DNA of 64,000 bases. It comes from JAAYQA01 sp964510345 (GTDB lineage Bacteria; Bacillota; Clostridia; Tissierellales; Peptoniphilaceae). Position 1 is the stretch's first letter. Each line of letters starts with the position of its first letter. The stretch spans positions 34,452 to 98,451 of the forward strand of contig CAZEBB010000004.1 in the NCBI GenBank assembly GCA_964510345.1, in the 5' to 3' direction. Under the pieces are notes generated by a model. That model was not told the origin of the DNA and searched no databases. It saw only the letters and a program-made list of their open reading frames with translations. Shown one piece after another: positions 44,851 to 54,456 of this stretch. The position numbers and the translations under genes were made by a program.

Positions 44851-44883
44851 TTAAAAAGTTAAACCCCTCCGCGATGGAGGGGT
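44851..44883 (-). terminator. terminator of the FMN_bind lipoprotein gene
   Basis: CCCCTCC/GGAGGGG perfect 7-bp stem on the minus strand, then TTTAACTTTTT. Confidence 0.8.
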
Positions 44884-44892
44884 CAGATTCTA

Positions 44893-46029
44893 CTATTCTG
44901 CTTTTGCGCTGTTGATCGCTTCCGTCAATACCGCTTGATAATCCGTAACACCGATGGTTACCGAAGAGGTCAGGTCCGGAGTATCCGGTGCGCCGTCTTT
45001 CAAAGCGAGTCCGTTGATCTCGTCAGCAGTTTTTCCAACCGACCAGTCAGCGAAAGCTTTCGCTTGCTCGTTCCACTCTTTTTTGATTCCGGATGCTTTC
45101 GCCATGCCGTAATCTGCACCTAAATCATTTTTCGTTTTTGCTTCGCCGGTGGGCGCTTCAACGAATTTACCTTCTGCGTCAAATTGAATACGAGCTTGTG
45201 CATTGTCGATGACTGCGCCGACGACTTTGCCGTCTTTGTCAATTGCGACAACCGCCATCGGAATGTCGAATTGTGCTTGTGCTACGTCGTTCTCAAGAGC
45301 TTTGGATTTTGCAACCGATGCTTGCATGCCGATGCCGACTGCCGTTGCTCCGGTTACGTCGATCTTGTTTTCCCACGCTTCTTTAACAACCGCTTGATAG
45401 CCTTCGACTGATACGGTGACTGACGATGTCAGATCAGGATCTGTCGGGACGGCCGGGTGCGCATCATCTTTTTGCATAACAGGCAATGCGAGGACTTCGT
45501 CAACGGTCTTGCCTTTCATCCAATCTTCAAGTGCTGCGATTTGTTGATACCACTCTTTGCCGATTTGGGAAGCTTTAATCATGCCGTAATCGTCGCCGAG
45601 TTCAATTTTCGATTTAATCTCTGCTGCTAAGTCGCCGTCGATCGCACCTTCCGTTGTGTACTTCACAGCCGGTTGAATGATGTCGATCTTAACGTCGACG
45701 ATTTTGCCGTCTGCGTCAAATGCAACGCCCGCTACCGTTGCGTTTCCGCCTGCGGAAGCCCCTTTGTCATCTGCCGCTTCTTTGCTTCTCGTCAGCGTCA
45801 TTGCATTACCCATTCCGAAGGAAGCGATTTCTCCAACCGCCACTGCTTCTGTTTCAGCCGCTTCTGTTGTTGCCGCTTCAGTCGTTGCTTCTGTTGCCGC
45901 TTCCGTTACCGCCTCGGTCGCTGCCTCTGTCGCCGCTTCCGTCGCTGCCGGAGCAACGGTGGATGCAGTCGGTTGGCATGCCGCGAGGATTGTCGTGCTC
46001 AGCAATAGTACTGCCAGCATCTTTTTCAT
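44893..46029 (-). CDS. lipoprotein with two FMN_bind domains (PplA-like)
   Basis: The ATG at 46029 has AGGAGGG upstream and gives 378 residues; the open frame extends to 46083. A signal peptide ends in lipobox Cys18 (LAACQP), followed by a long ATEA/VTEA repeat linker. Two similar halves follow, each with a GKxVDVxID-type strand, a DYGMxKAS-IxKEW stretch and a DLTSSVT motif near its end. The repeated Thr motif resembles the ApbE flavinylation site of extracellular electron-transfer lipoproteins such as PplA. No ApbE or NADH dehydrogenase gene is nearby, so electron-transfer function is inference. Confidence 0.78.
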   Translation of the reverse strand: MKKMLAVLLLSTTILAACQPTASTVAPAATEAATEAATEAVTEAATEATTEAATTEAAETEAVAVGEIASFGMGNAMTLTRSKEAADDKGASAGGNATVAGVAFDADGKIVDVKIDIIQPAVKYTTEGAIDGDLAAEIKSKIELGDDYGMIKASQIGKEWYQQIAALEDWMKGKTVDEVLALPVMQKDDAHPAVPTDPDLTSSVTVSVEGYQAVVKEAWENKIDVTGATAVGIGMQASVAKSKALENDVAQAQFDIPMAVVAIDKDGKVVGAVIDNAQARIQFDAEGKFVEAPTGEAKTKNDLGADYGMAKASGIKKEWNEQAKAFADWSVGKTADEINGLALKDGAPDTPDLTSSVTIGVTDYQAVLTEAINSAKAE

Positions 46030-46196
46030 AAATGTATACCCTCCTAAGGTGTATGATTCACGAGTATACCAAAGATTGCCCACCAGTTCAATATGGTATA
46101 GGTGCGCATAATGTTAGATAATTGCTCATCAAAAACAAGATTTATACTACCTCAATGGATGAATCGCAAAAACGGGGTACAATAGGTACGGAAAGG

Positions 46197-48155
46197 ATGT
46201 GTCATATTTTGTATTCAAGTCATTCATTTGATGAGTATCGCTTTTTGTCCAACCTGCAGATCAGTCCGAAGGCCGACTATGTCCTGTATACTGTCGCCCA
46301 CGCCGATCTGTTGGAAAACAACTATCCGACCAATTTGTGGGCATACGATGCGAAAACGCAGACCGCAAAGCAGTTGACGACAAGCCAAAAAGACGGATCG
46401 GCCATCTGGCTGGAGGATCACCGGGTCCTGTTTTCATCACGACGCGGAGAATGTGATCCCGAAGAGACGGTCTTTTACACGATTGATGTACGCGGCGGTG
46501 AAGCCTCGCGCGCATTTACCGTACCGCTTCCTGTGACAAAAATCGTCGCTGTTGAAGGCGAGCGCTACCTTCTTTCCGCAACGTATGACCCGCGGAAAAT
46601 CGAATGGGAGCAGGCAGACGCCTCCCAAAAGAAAGAGCTAAAAAAGCAGAAGGAGAAAGAAAACTGGACCGAACTCGATGAAATCCCTTTCTGGTTTAAC
46701 GGAGAAGGCTATACCAACAAAGTCAGACAACGCCTCTATTGGTTTGACGCCGACACCTCGTCCCTCACGCCACTCACGGACGAGACGACACAAGTCGCCG
46801 ACTTTATCCTCCATTCGGATAAACGCACCGTCGTGTACGTGTGGTGTGATTACGATTCCGTCATGCCGTTGCAACAAAAAGTAGCGATTTTCGACCTTGT
46901 GAGCCGTGAACACAAAAAATATGACCCGATCCCGGGTGCCGACATCCATTATGCCGACTTTTGGAAAGACGATATCGTACTTCTCGCATCCGAAGGCAAA
47001 CATCAAGGTCTCAATGAAGATCCGCATGTGTATCGCATGAGTAAAGACGGCGAGGCCACGCGCATAACGGATGACAATTTCTGCATGAGTTACGGTTCAA
47101 GCGTGGGCTCCGACCTTCGCTACGGCGGCGGATCTCCGGTCAAAGCAGACGGAGACAATTTGTATTTTATCGCAACCGTCGGGTACCATGCCCAACTGTT
47201 TCGAATGGAACCAAGCGGCGAAGTCTTCCCCTTGATCACAAAGGAGGGATCCGTCGACAGCTTTGATGTGCAAAACGGCGTCTTTTATTTCGTCGGCATG
47301 CACAAGATGCTCGGTCAAGAGCTGTATGATCAAATCGGAAAAAAACTGACCACACATAATGACGGCTTGGAAGACCCGCTTCCCATTGAGCGCTTTGAAT
47401 TCGAGAGCCGAGGCACATTGCGTACCGGTTTTGCGATCGCACCCGAAGGGATCGGAGAAGGAGAACTTGCCCCGGCGATCTTAACCATACACGGCGGTCC
47501 CAAGACCGTATACGGAACCATTCTTCATCATGAAATGCAAATGCTCGCAAAATCCGGTTTTTATGTCTTCTACACCAATCCCCACGGATCGGACGGGTAC
47601 GGTCGCGAGTTCATGGACATCCGCGGCAAATACGGCACGATCGACTACGACGACCTCATGGCGTGTGTTGACGGCTTTCTCGCCACATTCCCCGACGCCG
47701 ACCCCGAGCGCCTCGGTGTCATGGGCGGCTCGTACGGCGGTTTTATGACCAACTGGATCATCGGGCATACCGACCGCTTCAAGGCGGCGTGTTCTCAACG
47801 CAGCATCAGCAACTGGGTGAGCTTTTTCGGCACATCGGATATCGGATACTGTTTTACGACCGATCAGATCGCCGCCGACCCGTGGACGGATCCCGAGAAA
47901 CTCTGGGAGAGCTCTCCGATCCGCTACGCCAATCGTGTAACGACACCCACGCTCTTCATTCATAGCGATCAAGATTATCGATGCTGGCTGCCGGAAGGCT
48001 TACAAATGTATACCGCACTCAAATACTTCGGTGTCCCCACGCGTATGGTCGTTTTCCACGGTGAAAACCATGAGCTTTCACGTTCCGGTAAGCCGATGGC
48101 GCGTAAGAAGCGCTTGGACGAAATCCTCACGTGGTTTACGAAGTACTTGTCTTAA
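46197..48155 (+). CDS. S9 family prolyl oligopeptidase-like peptidase
   Basis: A serine peptidase of about 652 residues. The N-terminal beta-propeller (FLSNLQISPKADYVLYTVAHAD onwards) is followed by an alpha/beta hydrolase domain with the oxyanion stretch TIHGGPKTVYG and catalytic Ser in GGSYGGFMTNW. The Asp lies in IHSDQDYRC and the His in HGENHELSRSGKP. No signal peptide is visible, so it is probably cytoplasmic. The open frame begins at 46122, but the family-like sequence starts near 46197; the exact start is uncertain (ATG 46197 or TTG 46209). Confidence 0.88.
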   Translation: MCHILYSSHSFDEYRFLSNLQISPKADYVLYTVAHADLLENNYPTNLWAYDAKTQTAKQLTTSQKDGSAIWLEDHRVLFSSRRGECDPEETVFYTIDVRGGEASRAFTVPLPVTKIVAVEGERYLLSATYDPRKIEWEQADASQKKELKKQKEKENWTELDEIPFWFNGEGYTNKVRQRLYWFDADTSSLTPLTDETTQVADFILHSDKRTVVYVWCDYDSVMPLQQKVAIFDLVSREHKKYDPIPGADIHYADFWKDDIVLLASEGKHQGLNEDPHVYRMSKDGEATRITDDNFCMSYGSSVGSDLRYGGGSPVKADGDNLYFIATVGYHAQLFRMEPSGEVFPLITKEGSVDSFDVQNGVFYFVGMHKMLGQELYDQIGKKLTTHNDGLEDPLPIERFEFESRGTLRTGFAIAPEGIGEGELAPAILTIHGGPKTVYGTILHHEMQMLAKSGFYVFYTNPHGSDGYGREFMDIRGKYGTIDYDDLMACVDGFLATFPDADPERLGVMGGSYGGFMTNWIIGHTDRFKAACSQRSISNWVSFFGTSDIGYCFTTDQIAADPWTDPEKLWESSPIRYANRVTTPTLFIHSDQDYRCWLPEGLQMYTALKYFGVPTRMVVFHGENHELSRSGKPMARKKRLDEILTWFTKYLS

Positions 48156-48198
48156 CTGGGCTCGGTTTGGGTACAATTGTCCCAAGGGAGAGGATGAA

Positions 48199-49131
48199 AT
48201 GAGCCAACTGACCGACCGCTTTTTTGCCACACGATTAGGCCAACTACTACAATTGTTACTCCACCATATAAAAGAAGACAATGTGCCACAGGTAGCTGCG
48301 ATGCTCGCCTATTATCTGATGATGAGCCTTATCCCGTTTCTCATTTTCTTCTTGAACTTGCTGAGCTTCACGCCGCTCGGACAAGTGGAGGTCATCGGCG
48401 ACATGATGGAATTTCTGCCGACGGATTCGGCTGTGATCTTAGAGCCGATCCTTTTGGATCTGGTCCGTTCCCGAAGCGGAACACTGCTGTCGTTGTCACT
48501 CTTTTTGGCACTGTGGTCCGGTTCCAATGCCATTATGCAATTGATCAGCGTCATGAACAGCGCATTTAACCTAGATGACATGCGGAGCTTCTTCATCAAA
48601 AGAGGTCTCTCCATCCTCTACACGGTGTTACTGGCGGGCATGATCCTGCTCGTCCTCGTCGGTCCAATCTTTGGCGACGCCATACTCGCGGGGATCTTCG
48701 CGATCATCGGCGAGCAAGTGTGGATCGCCATCATATGGGGTTGGATCAAACGGCTCTTGCCGCTCGTCACGCTGATCCTGGGTTTTGCGCTGATGTACCG
48801 CTTCGCCCCCGGCTTCCCCAAAGGCGAGGGCATTCGCTTCAAAGATGCCGTGATTGGTGCCGTGGTCGCGACTGCCGGCTGGCTGGCCGCCTCCTTCGGA
48901 TTCTCCTATTACGTCAACAACTTTGGGAACTACGCCAACACCTACGGCAGCCTCGGAGGCGTCATCGTCCTGTTGCTCTGGCTGTACTTGACGGCGATTA
49001 TGATTCTCTTAGGAGCAGAAGTCTCCGCCAGCTATGTCTTTATTCAGCAGCGAATACGCGATCACGCCATCGCAAAATCCGTGCACCGATTCGTCAAAGA
49101 ACGAGTCGAACGCGTCAACTATCTGCCCTAG
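48199..49131 (+). CDS. YihY/BrkB family membrane protein
   Basis: A 310-residue integral membrane protein with about six hydrophobic segments, starting at the ATG at 48199 after GGGAGAGG. Conserved features are VPQVAAMLAYYLMMSLIPFLIFF and the C-terminal YGSLGGVIVLLLWLYLTAIMILLGAEVSA. It was once annotated as ribonuclease BN, wrongly. The function is unknown. It lies 43 nt after the peptidase and may share its transcript. Confidence 0.9.
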   Translation: MSQLTDRFFATRLGQLLQLLLHHIKEDNVPQVAAMLAYYLMMSLIPFLIFFLNLLSFTPLGQVEVIGDMMEFLPTDSAVILEPILLDLVRSRSGTLLSLSLFLALWSGSNAIMQLISVMNSAFNLDDMRSFFIKRGLSILYTVLLAGMILLVLVGPIFGDAILAGIFAIIGEQVWIAIIWGWIKRLLPLVTLILGFALMYRFAPGFPKGEGIRFKDAVIGAVVATAGWLAASFGFSYYVNNFGNYANTYGSLGGVIVLLLWLYLTAIMILLGAEVSASYVFIQQRIRDHAIAKSVHRFVKERVERVNYLP

Positions 49132-49141
49132 TGCTCCAATG

Positions 49142-49182
49142 AAAAACCGCCATATCGAAATTCTCGATATGGCGGTTTTTTT
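49142..49182 (+). terminator. bidirectional terminator
   Basis: A strong AACCGCCATATCGA/TCGATATGGCGGTT stem with a T-run on the plus strand and an A-run on the other side, between convergent genes. Confidence 0.92.
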
Positions 49183-50947
49183 ATGAAACTTCGCTTAACA
49201 ATAAGCTCTTGGTATACAGGTCGTAGTACACGCCTTTTTGTTCCAACAACTCGCGGTGCGTGCCACTCTCCACCAATCCGTCCTGCGTCAACACGAGGAT
49301 GCGGTCCGCGTTTTGGATCGTCGTCAGACGATGAGCGATCGTAAGCGTCGTCCGACCGACCGACAGCGTATCCAGCGATTTTTGGATATAGCGTTCGCTC
49401 TGATTGTCCAATGCCGACGTCGCCTCATCCAAGAGTAGAATCGGCGGGTTCTTCAAGAAGACGCGCGCGATCGATATCCGCTGCTTCTGACCACCCGACA
49501 GTTTGATACCGCGCTCGCCCACATAGGAGTCAAAGCCTTCCGGCAATTCCATGATGAAATCATAGGCACCGGCCATGCGAGCCGCCTCTTCCACTTGTGC
49601 ACGAGACGCCCCCGGGCTTCCATAGCGGATATTGTCGGCGACGGAACCGGAAAACAGATACACATCCTGCTGCACCATGCCGATGTGGCGGCGTAAATCA
49701 TTAATCTTGACCTTGCGAATGTCCGTCCCGTCGATCGTGATGCTACCCTCCGTGACATCGAAGAACCGCGGGATCAGATTGCACAGCGTCGTCTTGCCGC
49801 CACCCGATGGTCCGACGAGGGCGATGTGCGATCCTTGCGGAATCTGCAGATCGATGTCCTCCAGTACGGGTTTCTCCGCATCCGGATACTTGAATCCGAC
49901 GCCTTGGAACTCGATGTCGCCCCGCACATTCTCCAGCGCGATCGCGTCGTCTTCGTCAAAGATCTCGATGTCCGTATCCATAATCTCAAAGAATCTCTCG
50001 ATCCCCGTCATGCCTCGTTGAAACTGCTCCATAAATTGTACGACACGTCGGACGGTAGCCAACAAGGTGGTCACATACAATGTATAAGCGACCAGATCCC
50101 CCGGGTCGATCAAGCCGTTCAGCAAGAATACCCCGCCGCCGACGATGACGATCAAGTACATCAGCCCGTCAAAAACTCCGGTGACCGTGTGGAACGATGC
50201 CATATAACGGTAGCTCTTTTTCTTGATGTCAAAAAAAGCCGAGTTCCCCTGTTCGAAGTTCTCACGTTCTAGTCCTTCCGCGGCGAATGATTTCACCACG
50301 CGCACGCCCAGAAACGTGTCTTCGATATCCGCATTGAGCTCTCCGATGTGGTGGCGCTGCTGCTTAAACGCTCCGCGCATTTTCGTGTTATAGCGACTTG
50401 AAAAATAGAGCATCAGCGGAAACATGGTAAATAGGATTAGGGTCAGCGGCACGTTGATATTCAGGAGCACGATAAATGCGACGACCGCCTTTAGTATCCC
50501 GATAAAAAACTCCTCCGGACAGTGATGCGCAAACTCCGTCACATCAAAAAGGTCGCTCGTGATCCGCGCCATGATCTGCCCGACTTTGGTATTGTTGAAA
50601 AACGAAACCGACAGCTCCGTCAGATGATTGAAGGCATCTCTGCGCATATCGGTCTCGATGCGCGCCCCCATGACATGCCCTACATACGCCATATAATACT
50701 GCGCCATGACTTCGATCGCGCGCAACACGAAATAAAAAATCCCCAGTTTTCCAACGAGGGACAGCGTCAGCGGCTCACCGGTCCCTAACCCTGCATTCGT
50801 CAGTACGCGAAAGATCATCGGCAAGACCAGTTCCGTCGCCGTCGTCAGCGCGGCGCAAAATAAATCTAAGAACAAGATCCCTTTATAGCGAAGCAGATAG
50901 GGTGCAAAGCGAGAAATCAGTGTTTTTGTACGATACGTTCGTTCCAT
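49181..50947 (-). CDS. ABC exporter, fused permease and ATPase
   Basis: A 588-residue half-transporter. Six transmembrane segments lie in the first about 310 residues and the ATPase domain in the rest: Walker A GPSGGGKTT, signature LSGGQKQRISIARVFL, Walker B ILLLDEATSAL and the H-loop IAHRL. It resembles MsbA/BmrA-type exporters and would work as a homodimer. The substrate is unknown. No partner exporter gene is adjacent. The promoter region holds alternating TGTATA repeats. Confidence 0.92.
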   Translation of the reverse strand: MERTYRTKTLISRFAPYLLRYKGILFLDLFCAALTTATELVLPMIFRVLTNAGLGTGEPLTLSLVGKLGIFYFVLRAIEVMAQYYMAYVGHVMGARIETDMRRDAFNHLTELSVSFFNNTKVGQIMARITSDLFDVTEFAHHCPEEFFIGILKAVVAFIVLLNINVPLTLILFTMFPLMLYFSSRYNTKMRGAFKQQRHHIGELNADIEDTFLGVRVVKSFAAEGLERENFEQGNSAFFDIKKKSYRYMASFHTVTGVFDGLMYLIVIVGGGVFLLNGLIDPGDLVAYTLYVTTLLATVRRVVQFMEQFQRGMTGIERFFEIMDTDIEIFDEDDAIALENVRGDIEFQGVGFKYPDAEKPVLEDIDLQIPQGSHIALVGPSGGGKTTLCNLIPRFFDVTEGSITIDGTDIRKVKINDLRRHIGMVQQDVYLFSGSVADNIRYGSPGASRAQVEEAARMAGAYDFIMELPEGFDSYVGERGIKLSGGQKQRISIARVFLKNPPILLLDEATSALDNQSERYIQKSLDTLSVGRTTLTIAHRLTTIQNADRILVLTQDGLVESGTHRELLEQKGVYYDLYTKSLLLSEVS

Positions 50948-50969
50948 ATCCGTTGCAACTCCCCCTTTC

Positions 50970-50999
50970 TATACAATCACTGTATAAACTGAGTATACA
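50970..50999. promoter_or_regulatory. alternating TATACA/TGTATA repeats before the ABC exporter
   Basis: TATACA (50970-50975), TGTATA (50981-50986) and TATACA (50994-50999) form two overlapping inverted repeats with spacers of 5 and 7 nt, 23-52 nt upstream of the ABC exporter ATG. It is a candidate operator; the regulator is unknown. Confidence 0.45.
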
Positions 51000-51047
51000 A
51001 AATCGGTCACAGAAATTCAAATCTAAGCGCTTTACTTCAGTAACGAA

Positions 51048-51076
51048 TTGCGGAGAGAATAGAAATCCGATATACT
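51048..51076 (+). promoter_or_regulatory. promoter of aconitase-citrate synthase
   Basis: TTGCGG (51048-51053) and TATACT (51071-51076) are 17 nt apart, about 45 nt before the aconitase ATG. Confidence 0.6.
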
Positions 51077-51121
51077 AGGGGGTAACCATTGAACGTTGAA
51101 CTGATCACAAAGGAGTAAATT

Positions 51122-53050
51122 ATGCGCGATACATTAGCACAAAAGATTATCCGAGAGCATCTCATCCAAGGAGAGATGACCCCGGGAAATGAGATCACCA
51201 TCAAAGTGGACCAGACCCTCACCCAAGACTCTACAGGTACGATGGTCTATCTGCAATTGGATGCACTCAATCCGGAATCGATCAAAACGGATCTCTCCGT
51301 TGCCTATATTGACCACAATCTTATGCAAGCCGGTTTTGAAAACGCCGACGACCACGCGTTCATCAAGTCCGTCTGTAAGAAGTACGGCATCCGCTATGTG
51401 AAGCCGGGTGGCGGCATCTGTCACCAGGTGCACTTAGAAGAGTTTGCGAAACCAGGGATTACGCTGATCGGGTCCGACTCACATACCCCGACGGCGGGCG
51501 GTATCGGCGCGATCGCCATCGGCGCCGGCGGACTGGACATCGCACTGGGCATGGCGACCGGCACCTATACTCTCACAATGCCGAAAATCTACGGGATCGA
51601 ACTGACCGGGAGACCCGCGTCGTATGTGAATGGAAAAGACATCATCTTAACCGTTCTTCAACACCTGACGGTTAAGGGCGGCGTAGGCAATATTATGGAA
51701 TACTTCGGCGACGGACTCGCACACCTGAGCGTACCGACGCGCGCCACCGTCACCAATATGGGGGCGGAGCTCGGGGCAACCACTTCGGTCTTCCCGTCCG
51801 ATGAAGTCACTCTTGACTATCTCACGCGACAAAACCGTGCCGCCGACTACCGCGAAATGCACGCCGACCCGGACGCCGTTTACGATGAAGTACTCACGAT
51901 CGACCTGTCGTCGATCCGCCCGATGGTGGCGAAACCCCACAGCCCGGATGCGGTAGCGACCGTTCGCGAAGTCGAAGGCGTAAAGGTGGATCAAATCGCG
52001 ATCGGCTCTTGCACAAACTCTTCCTACGCCGATCTGATGCGCGTAGCAAAGATTCTGGAAGGGCACCATGTCCACGAGGATGTGAGCCTCGTCATCTCTC
52101 CGGGGTCGGCCAAGATCCTGAAGCTGATGGCGGAAAACGGAGCGCTGGCCACTTTTGTACAAGCGGGTGCGCGGATTCTGGAATCCGGCTGCGGCCCCTG
52201 CATCGGCATGGGACAGGCACCGAAGACCGGAGCGGTCTCTCTTCGTACTTTTAACCGCAACTTTAAAGGGCGTTCCGGCACGATGGACGCCCAAGTGTAT
52301 CTCGTGAGTCCGGAAACGGCAGCGATCAGTGCTGTTACCGGCGTGGTCACAAGCTCGGACGATCTCTCCGTCGACTTGGAGATCCCGCAACCGGACAACT
52401 ACGGCCAAATGCCGGAATACCGCATCGACTATACAAAACCCCAACCCAACACCGTGGTTGAAATGGGACCGAATATCCAGCCCGTGCCGGTCGCAGAACC
52501 CGTCTCCGACACGATCGAGGCGGAAGTTCTCCTCATAGCCGGCGACAATGTCACCACCGACGACATCGCCCCCTCCAATGCGAAGCTGCTCCCGCTGCGC
52601 TCCAATGTGCCCAAGCTCTCCGAGCATGCATTCGGCACGCTGTCGGATGACTTCAAGGCGCGCGCACAGGCCGCCGGATCCGGCTGTGTCATTGCAAAGG
52701 ATAACTACGGTCAAGGATCAAGCCGCGAGCACGCCGCGCTTCTTCCCCTGTACTTGGGCGTCAAATTCGTACTGGCGAAGAGCTTTGCGCGAATTCACCG
52801 TTCTAATCTGATCAATGTCGGCATCATCCCGCTCGTCTTCTCCGACGAAGCGGACTACGATAAACTCTCGCAAGGGCAGCACGTCATCCTGGAGGATGTG
52901 ATATCGCATCTGACCACGGACGGTGCACTCACTTTGCGCATCCAAGAAACCGGAGTGGAGATCCCCGTCCTCTGGTCCGGAACCCCCGGCGAAACCGTCA
53001 CCCTTCTGAGCGGCGGCAAGCTGCGCATGGCCAAGCAAGCCGGCCAATAA
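51122..53050 (+). CDS. aconitate hydratase
   Basis: This 642-residue enzyme interconverts citrate and isocitrate. The 4Fe-4S ligands are Cys297 (GSCTNSS), Cys357 and Cys360 (ESGCGPCIGMG). The swivel domain has SRGSSREHAAL-type sequence (NYGQGSSREHAALLPLYLG). The length fits the shorter mitochondrial-like aconitase/homoaconitase group common in Clostridia. An AAAGGAG site precedes the ATG. Citrate synthase follows after 20 nt; together they supply isocitrate, probably toward glutamate, though isocitrate dehydrogenase is not in the window. Confidence 0.95.
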   Translation: MRDTLAQKIIREHLIQGEMTPGNEITIKVDQTLTQDSTGTMVYLQLDALNPESIKTDLSVAYIDHNLMQAGFENADDHAFIKSVCKKYGIRYVKPGGGICHQVHLEEFAKPGITLIGSDSHTPTAGGIGAIAIGAGGLDIALGMATGTYTLTMPKIYGIELTGRPASYVNGKDIILTVLQHLTVKGGVGNIMEYFGDGLAHLSVPTRATVTNMGAELGATTSVFPSDEVTLDYLTRQNRAADYREMHADPDAVYDEVLTIDLSSIRPMVAKPHSPDAVATVREVEGVKVDQIAIGSCTNSSYADLMRVAKILEGHHVHEDVSLVISPGSAKILKLMAENGALATFVQAGARILESGCGPCIGMGQAPKTGAVSLRTFNRNFKGRSGTMDAQVYLVSPETAAISAVTGVVTSSDDLSVDLEIPQPDNYGQMPEYRIDYTKPQPNTVVEMGPNIQPVPVAEPVSDTIEAEVLLIAGDNVTTDDIAPSNAKLLPLRSNVPKLSEHAFGTLSDDFKARAQAAGSGCVIAKDNYGQGSSREHAALLPLYLGVKFVLAKSFARIHRSNLINVGIIPLVFSDEADYDKLSQGQHVILEDVISHLTTDGALTLRIQETGVEIPVLWSGTPGETVTLLSGGKLRMAKQAGQ

Positions 53051-53070
53051 GCTGAGAATCGAGGCATTCA

Positions 53071-54414
53071 ATGACGGATACAAACCATTTTGAGGCGATG
53101 CAAGACCGCCTCGTCGGCTATATTAAGAAGAACAGTTACATCGACCCGGCACTTTATCAGGAGCATAATGTCAAACGTGGACTGCGTAATTCCAACGGAA
53201 CCGGTGTTCTGGTCGGCATTACCAAAGTCTCCAACGTCGTCGGTTATCAGATTGACTCAGGGGTCAAAGTTCCGGTCGATGGGAAACTCTTCTACCGCGG
53301 GATTTCCCTCACGGACCTGGTCACAAATTATGAGAGAGAAGACCGCTTCGGTTACGAAGAGGTCGCCTTTCTCCTCCTCTTCGGGGAGTTGCCAACCCCC
53401 GAAGAGTTAAAAGAGTTTCGCGAATTGTTGATTGAGAAACGACAGTTCCCGAATTCCTTTGCGGAAGATGTCATCCTCAAATCGCCTTCAGAGAATATCA
53501 TGAATAAATTGCAGCGTACCGTACTCGCGTTGTACTCTTATGACGAGAATGCAGAAGACATCTCGCTGGCGAATGTACTCAAACAATCTGTCAATCTGAT
53601 CGCGAAGATGCCCCTCATGATCGGATACGCATATCAGGCGAAACAACACTACTACGGCGGCCAATCGCTCGTATTGCATATGCCGAAAGACGGCGGTACC
53701 GCCGAGAACATACTGCACCTGATTCGCGCCGACAAGGATTACTCGAAAGAAGAAGCGCAACTCTTAGACACCTTGCTGATCGTTCACGCAGACCACGGGG
53801 GCGGGAACAACTCCGCCTTTGCGACCCATGTCGTCTCCTCCAGCGGAACCGATACGTACTCCGCGATCTCTACCTCCATCGGCTCGCTCAAGGGACCGAA
53901 ACACGGCGGCGCCAATCTGATGGTCGCCTCCATGATCGAAGACATCAAAGAGACCGTGCCCAACTGGCACGAGCGCGGGCAGGTGATGGACTATCTTCGC
54001 GGCATATTGAAAAAAGAGCGCTTCAACAAGACAGGCCTCGTCTACGGAATGGGCCACGCCGTTTATACCTTCTCTGACCCGAGAGCGCATCTTCTCAAAG
54101 AGAAAGCCGCCGCCCTCGCACGGGTAAAGGGTTTTGACAAAGAATACGAGTTGCTCGACAATATCGAGACCGGCACCAAGGAGCTCATGGCGGAAAAAGG
54201 CCGCCTCATCTGCGCCAATCTCGACCTCTATGCGGGGCTGGTGTACGAGATGCTCGGGATCAACAAAGACCTGTACACCCCCATGTTCGCTCTGGCGAGA
54301 CTCGCCGGTTGGTGTTCGCACCGCCTAGAACAGATCCAAGACGATAAGATCATGCGGCCGGCTTATGTCACGCTCACAAGGCCGCGCCCCTATGTCACAT
54401 TAGACCAAAGATAA
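53071..54414 (+). CDS. citrate synthase
   Basis: Condenses oxaloacetate and acetyl-CoA. This 447-residue protein has the catalytic His regions HADHGGGNNSAFATHVV (about 230) and YGMGHAVYTFSDPRA (about 325), and GPKHGGANLMVASM between them. The N-terminal extension before the core is usual for the clostridial type. A GAGG site lies 6 nt before the ATG. It forms an operon with aconitase. Confidence 0.95.
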   Translation: MTDTNHFEAMQDRLVGYIKKNSYIDPALYQEHNVKRGLRNSNGTGVLVGITKVSNVVGYQIDSGVKVPVDGKLFYRGISLTDLVTNYEREDRFGYEEVAFLLLFGELPTPEELKEFRELLIEKRQFPNSFAEDVILKSPSENIMNKLQRTVLALYSYDENAEDISLANVLKQSVNLIAKMPLMIGYAYQAKQHYYGGQSLVLHMPKDGGTAENILHLIRADKDYSKEEAQLLDTLLIVHADHGGGNNSAFATHVVSSSGTDTYSAISTSIGSLKGPKHGGANLMVASMIEDIKETVPNWHERGQVMDYLRGILKKERFNKTGLVYGMGHAVYTFSDPRAHLLKEKAAALARVKGFDKEYELLDNIETGTKELMAEKGRLICANLDLYAGLVYEMLGINKDLYTPMFALARLAGWCSHRLEQIQDDKIMRPAYVTLTRPRPYVTLDQR

Positions 54415-54456
54415 GCGAAAAAAAGCCGGATGGACTCTTGCAGTCGATCCGGCTTA
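54415..54456 (-). terminator. terminator between citrate synthase and the histidine kinase
   Basis: AAGCCGGAT/ATCCGGCTT stem. The T-run is strong on the minus strand (for the kinase) and weak on the plus strand. Confidence 0.85.

Noticed and set aside
51647..52714. A 355-codon open frame antisense to aconitase
   Set aside because: Shadow of a strongly coding gene in a moderately GC-rich stretch; no binding site and composition rich in Arg and His typical of antisense frames.
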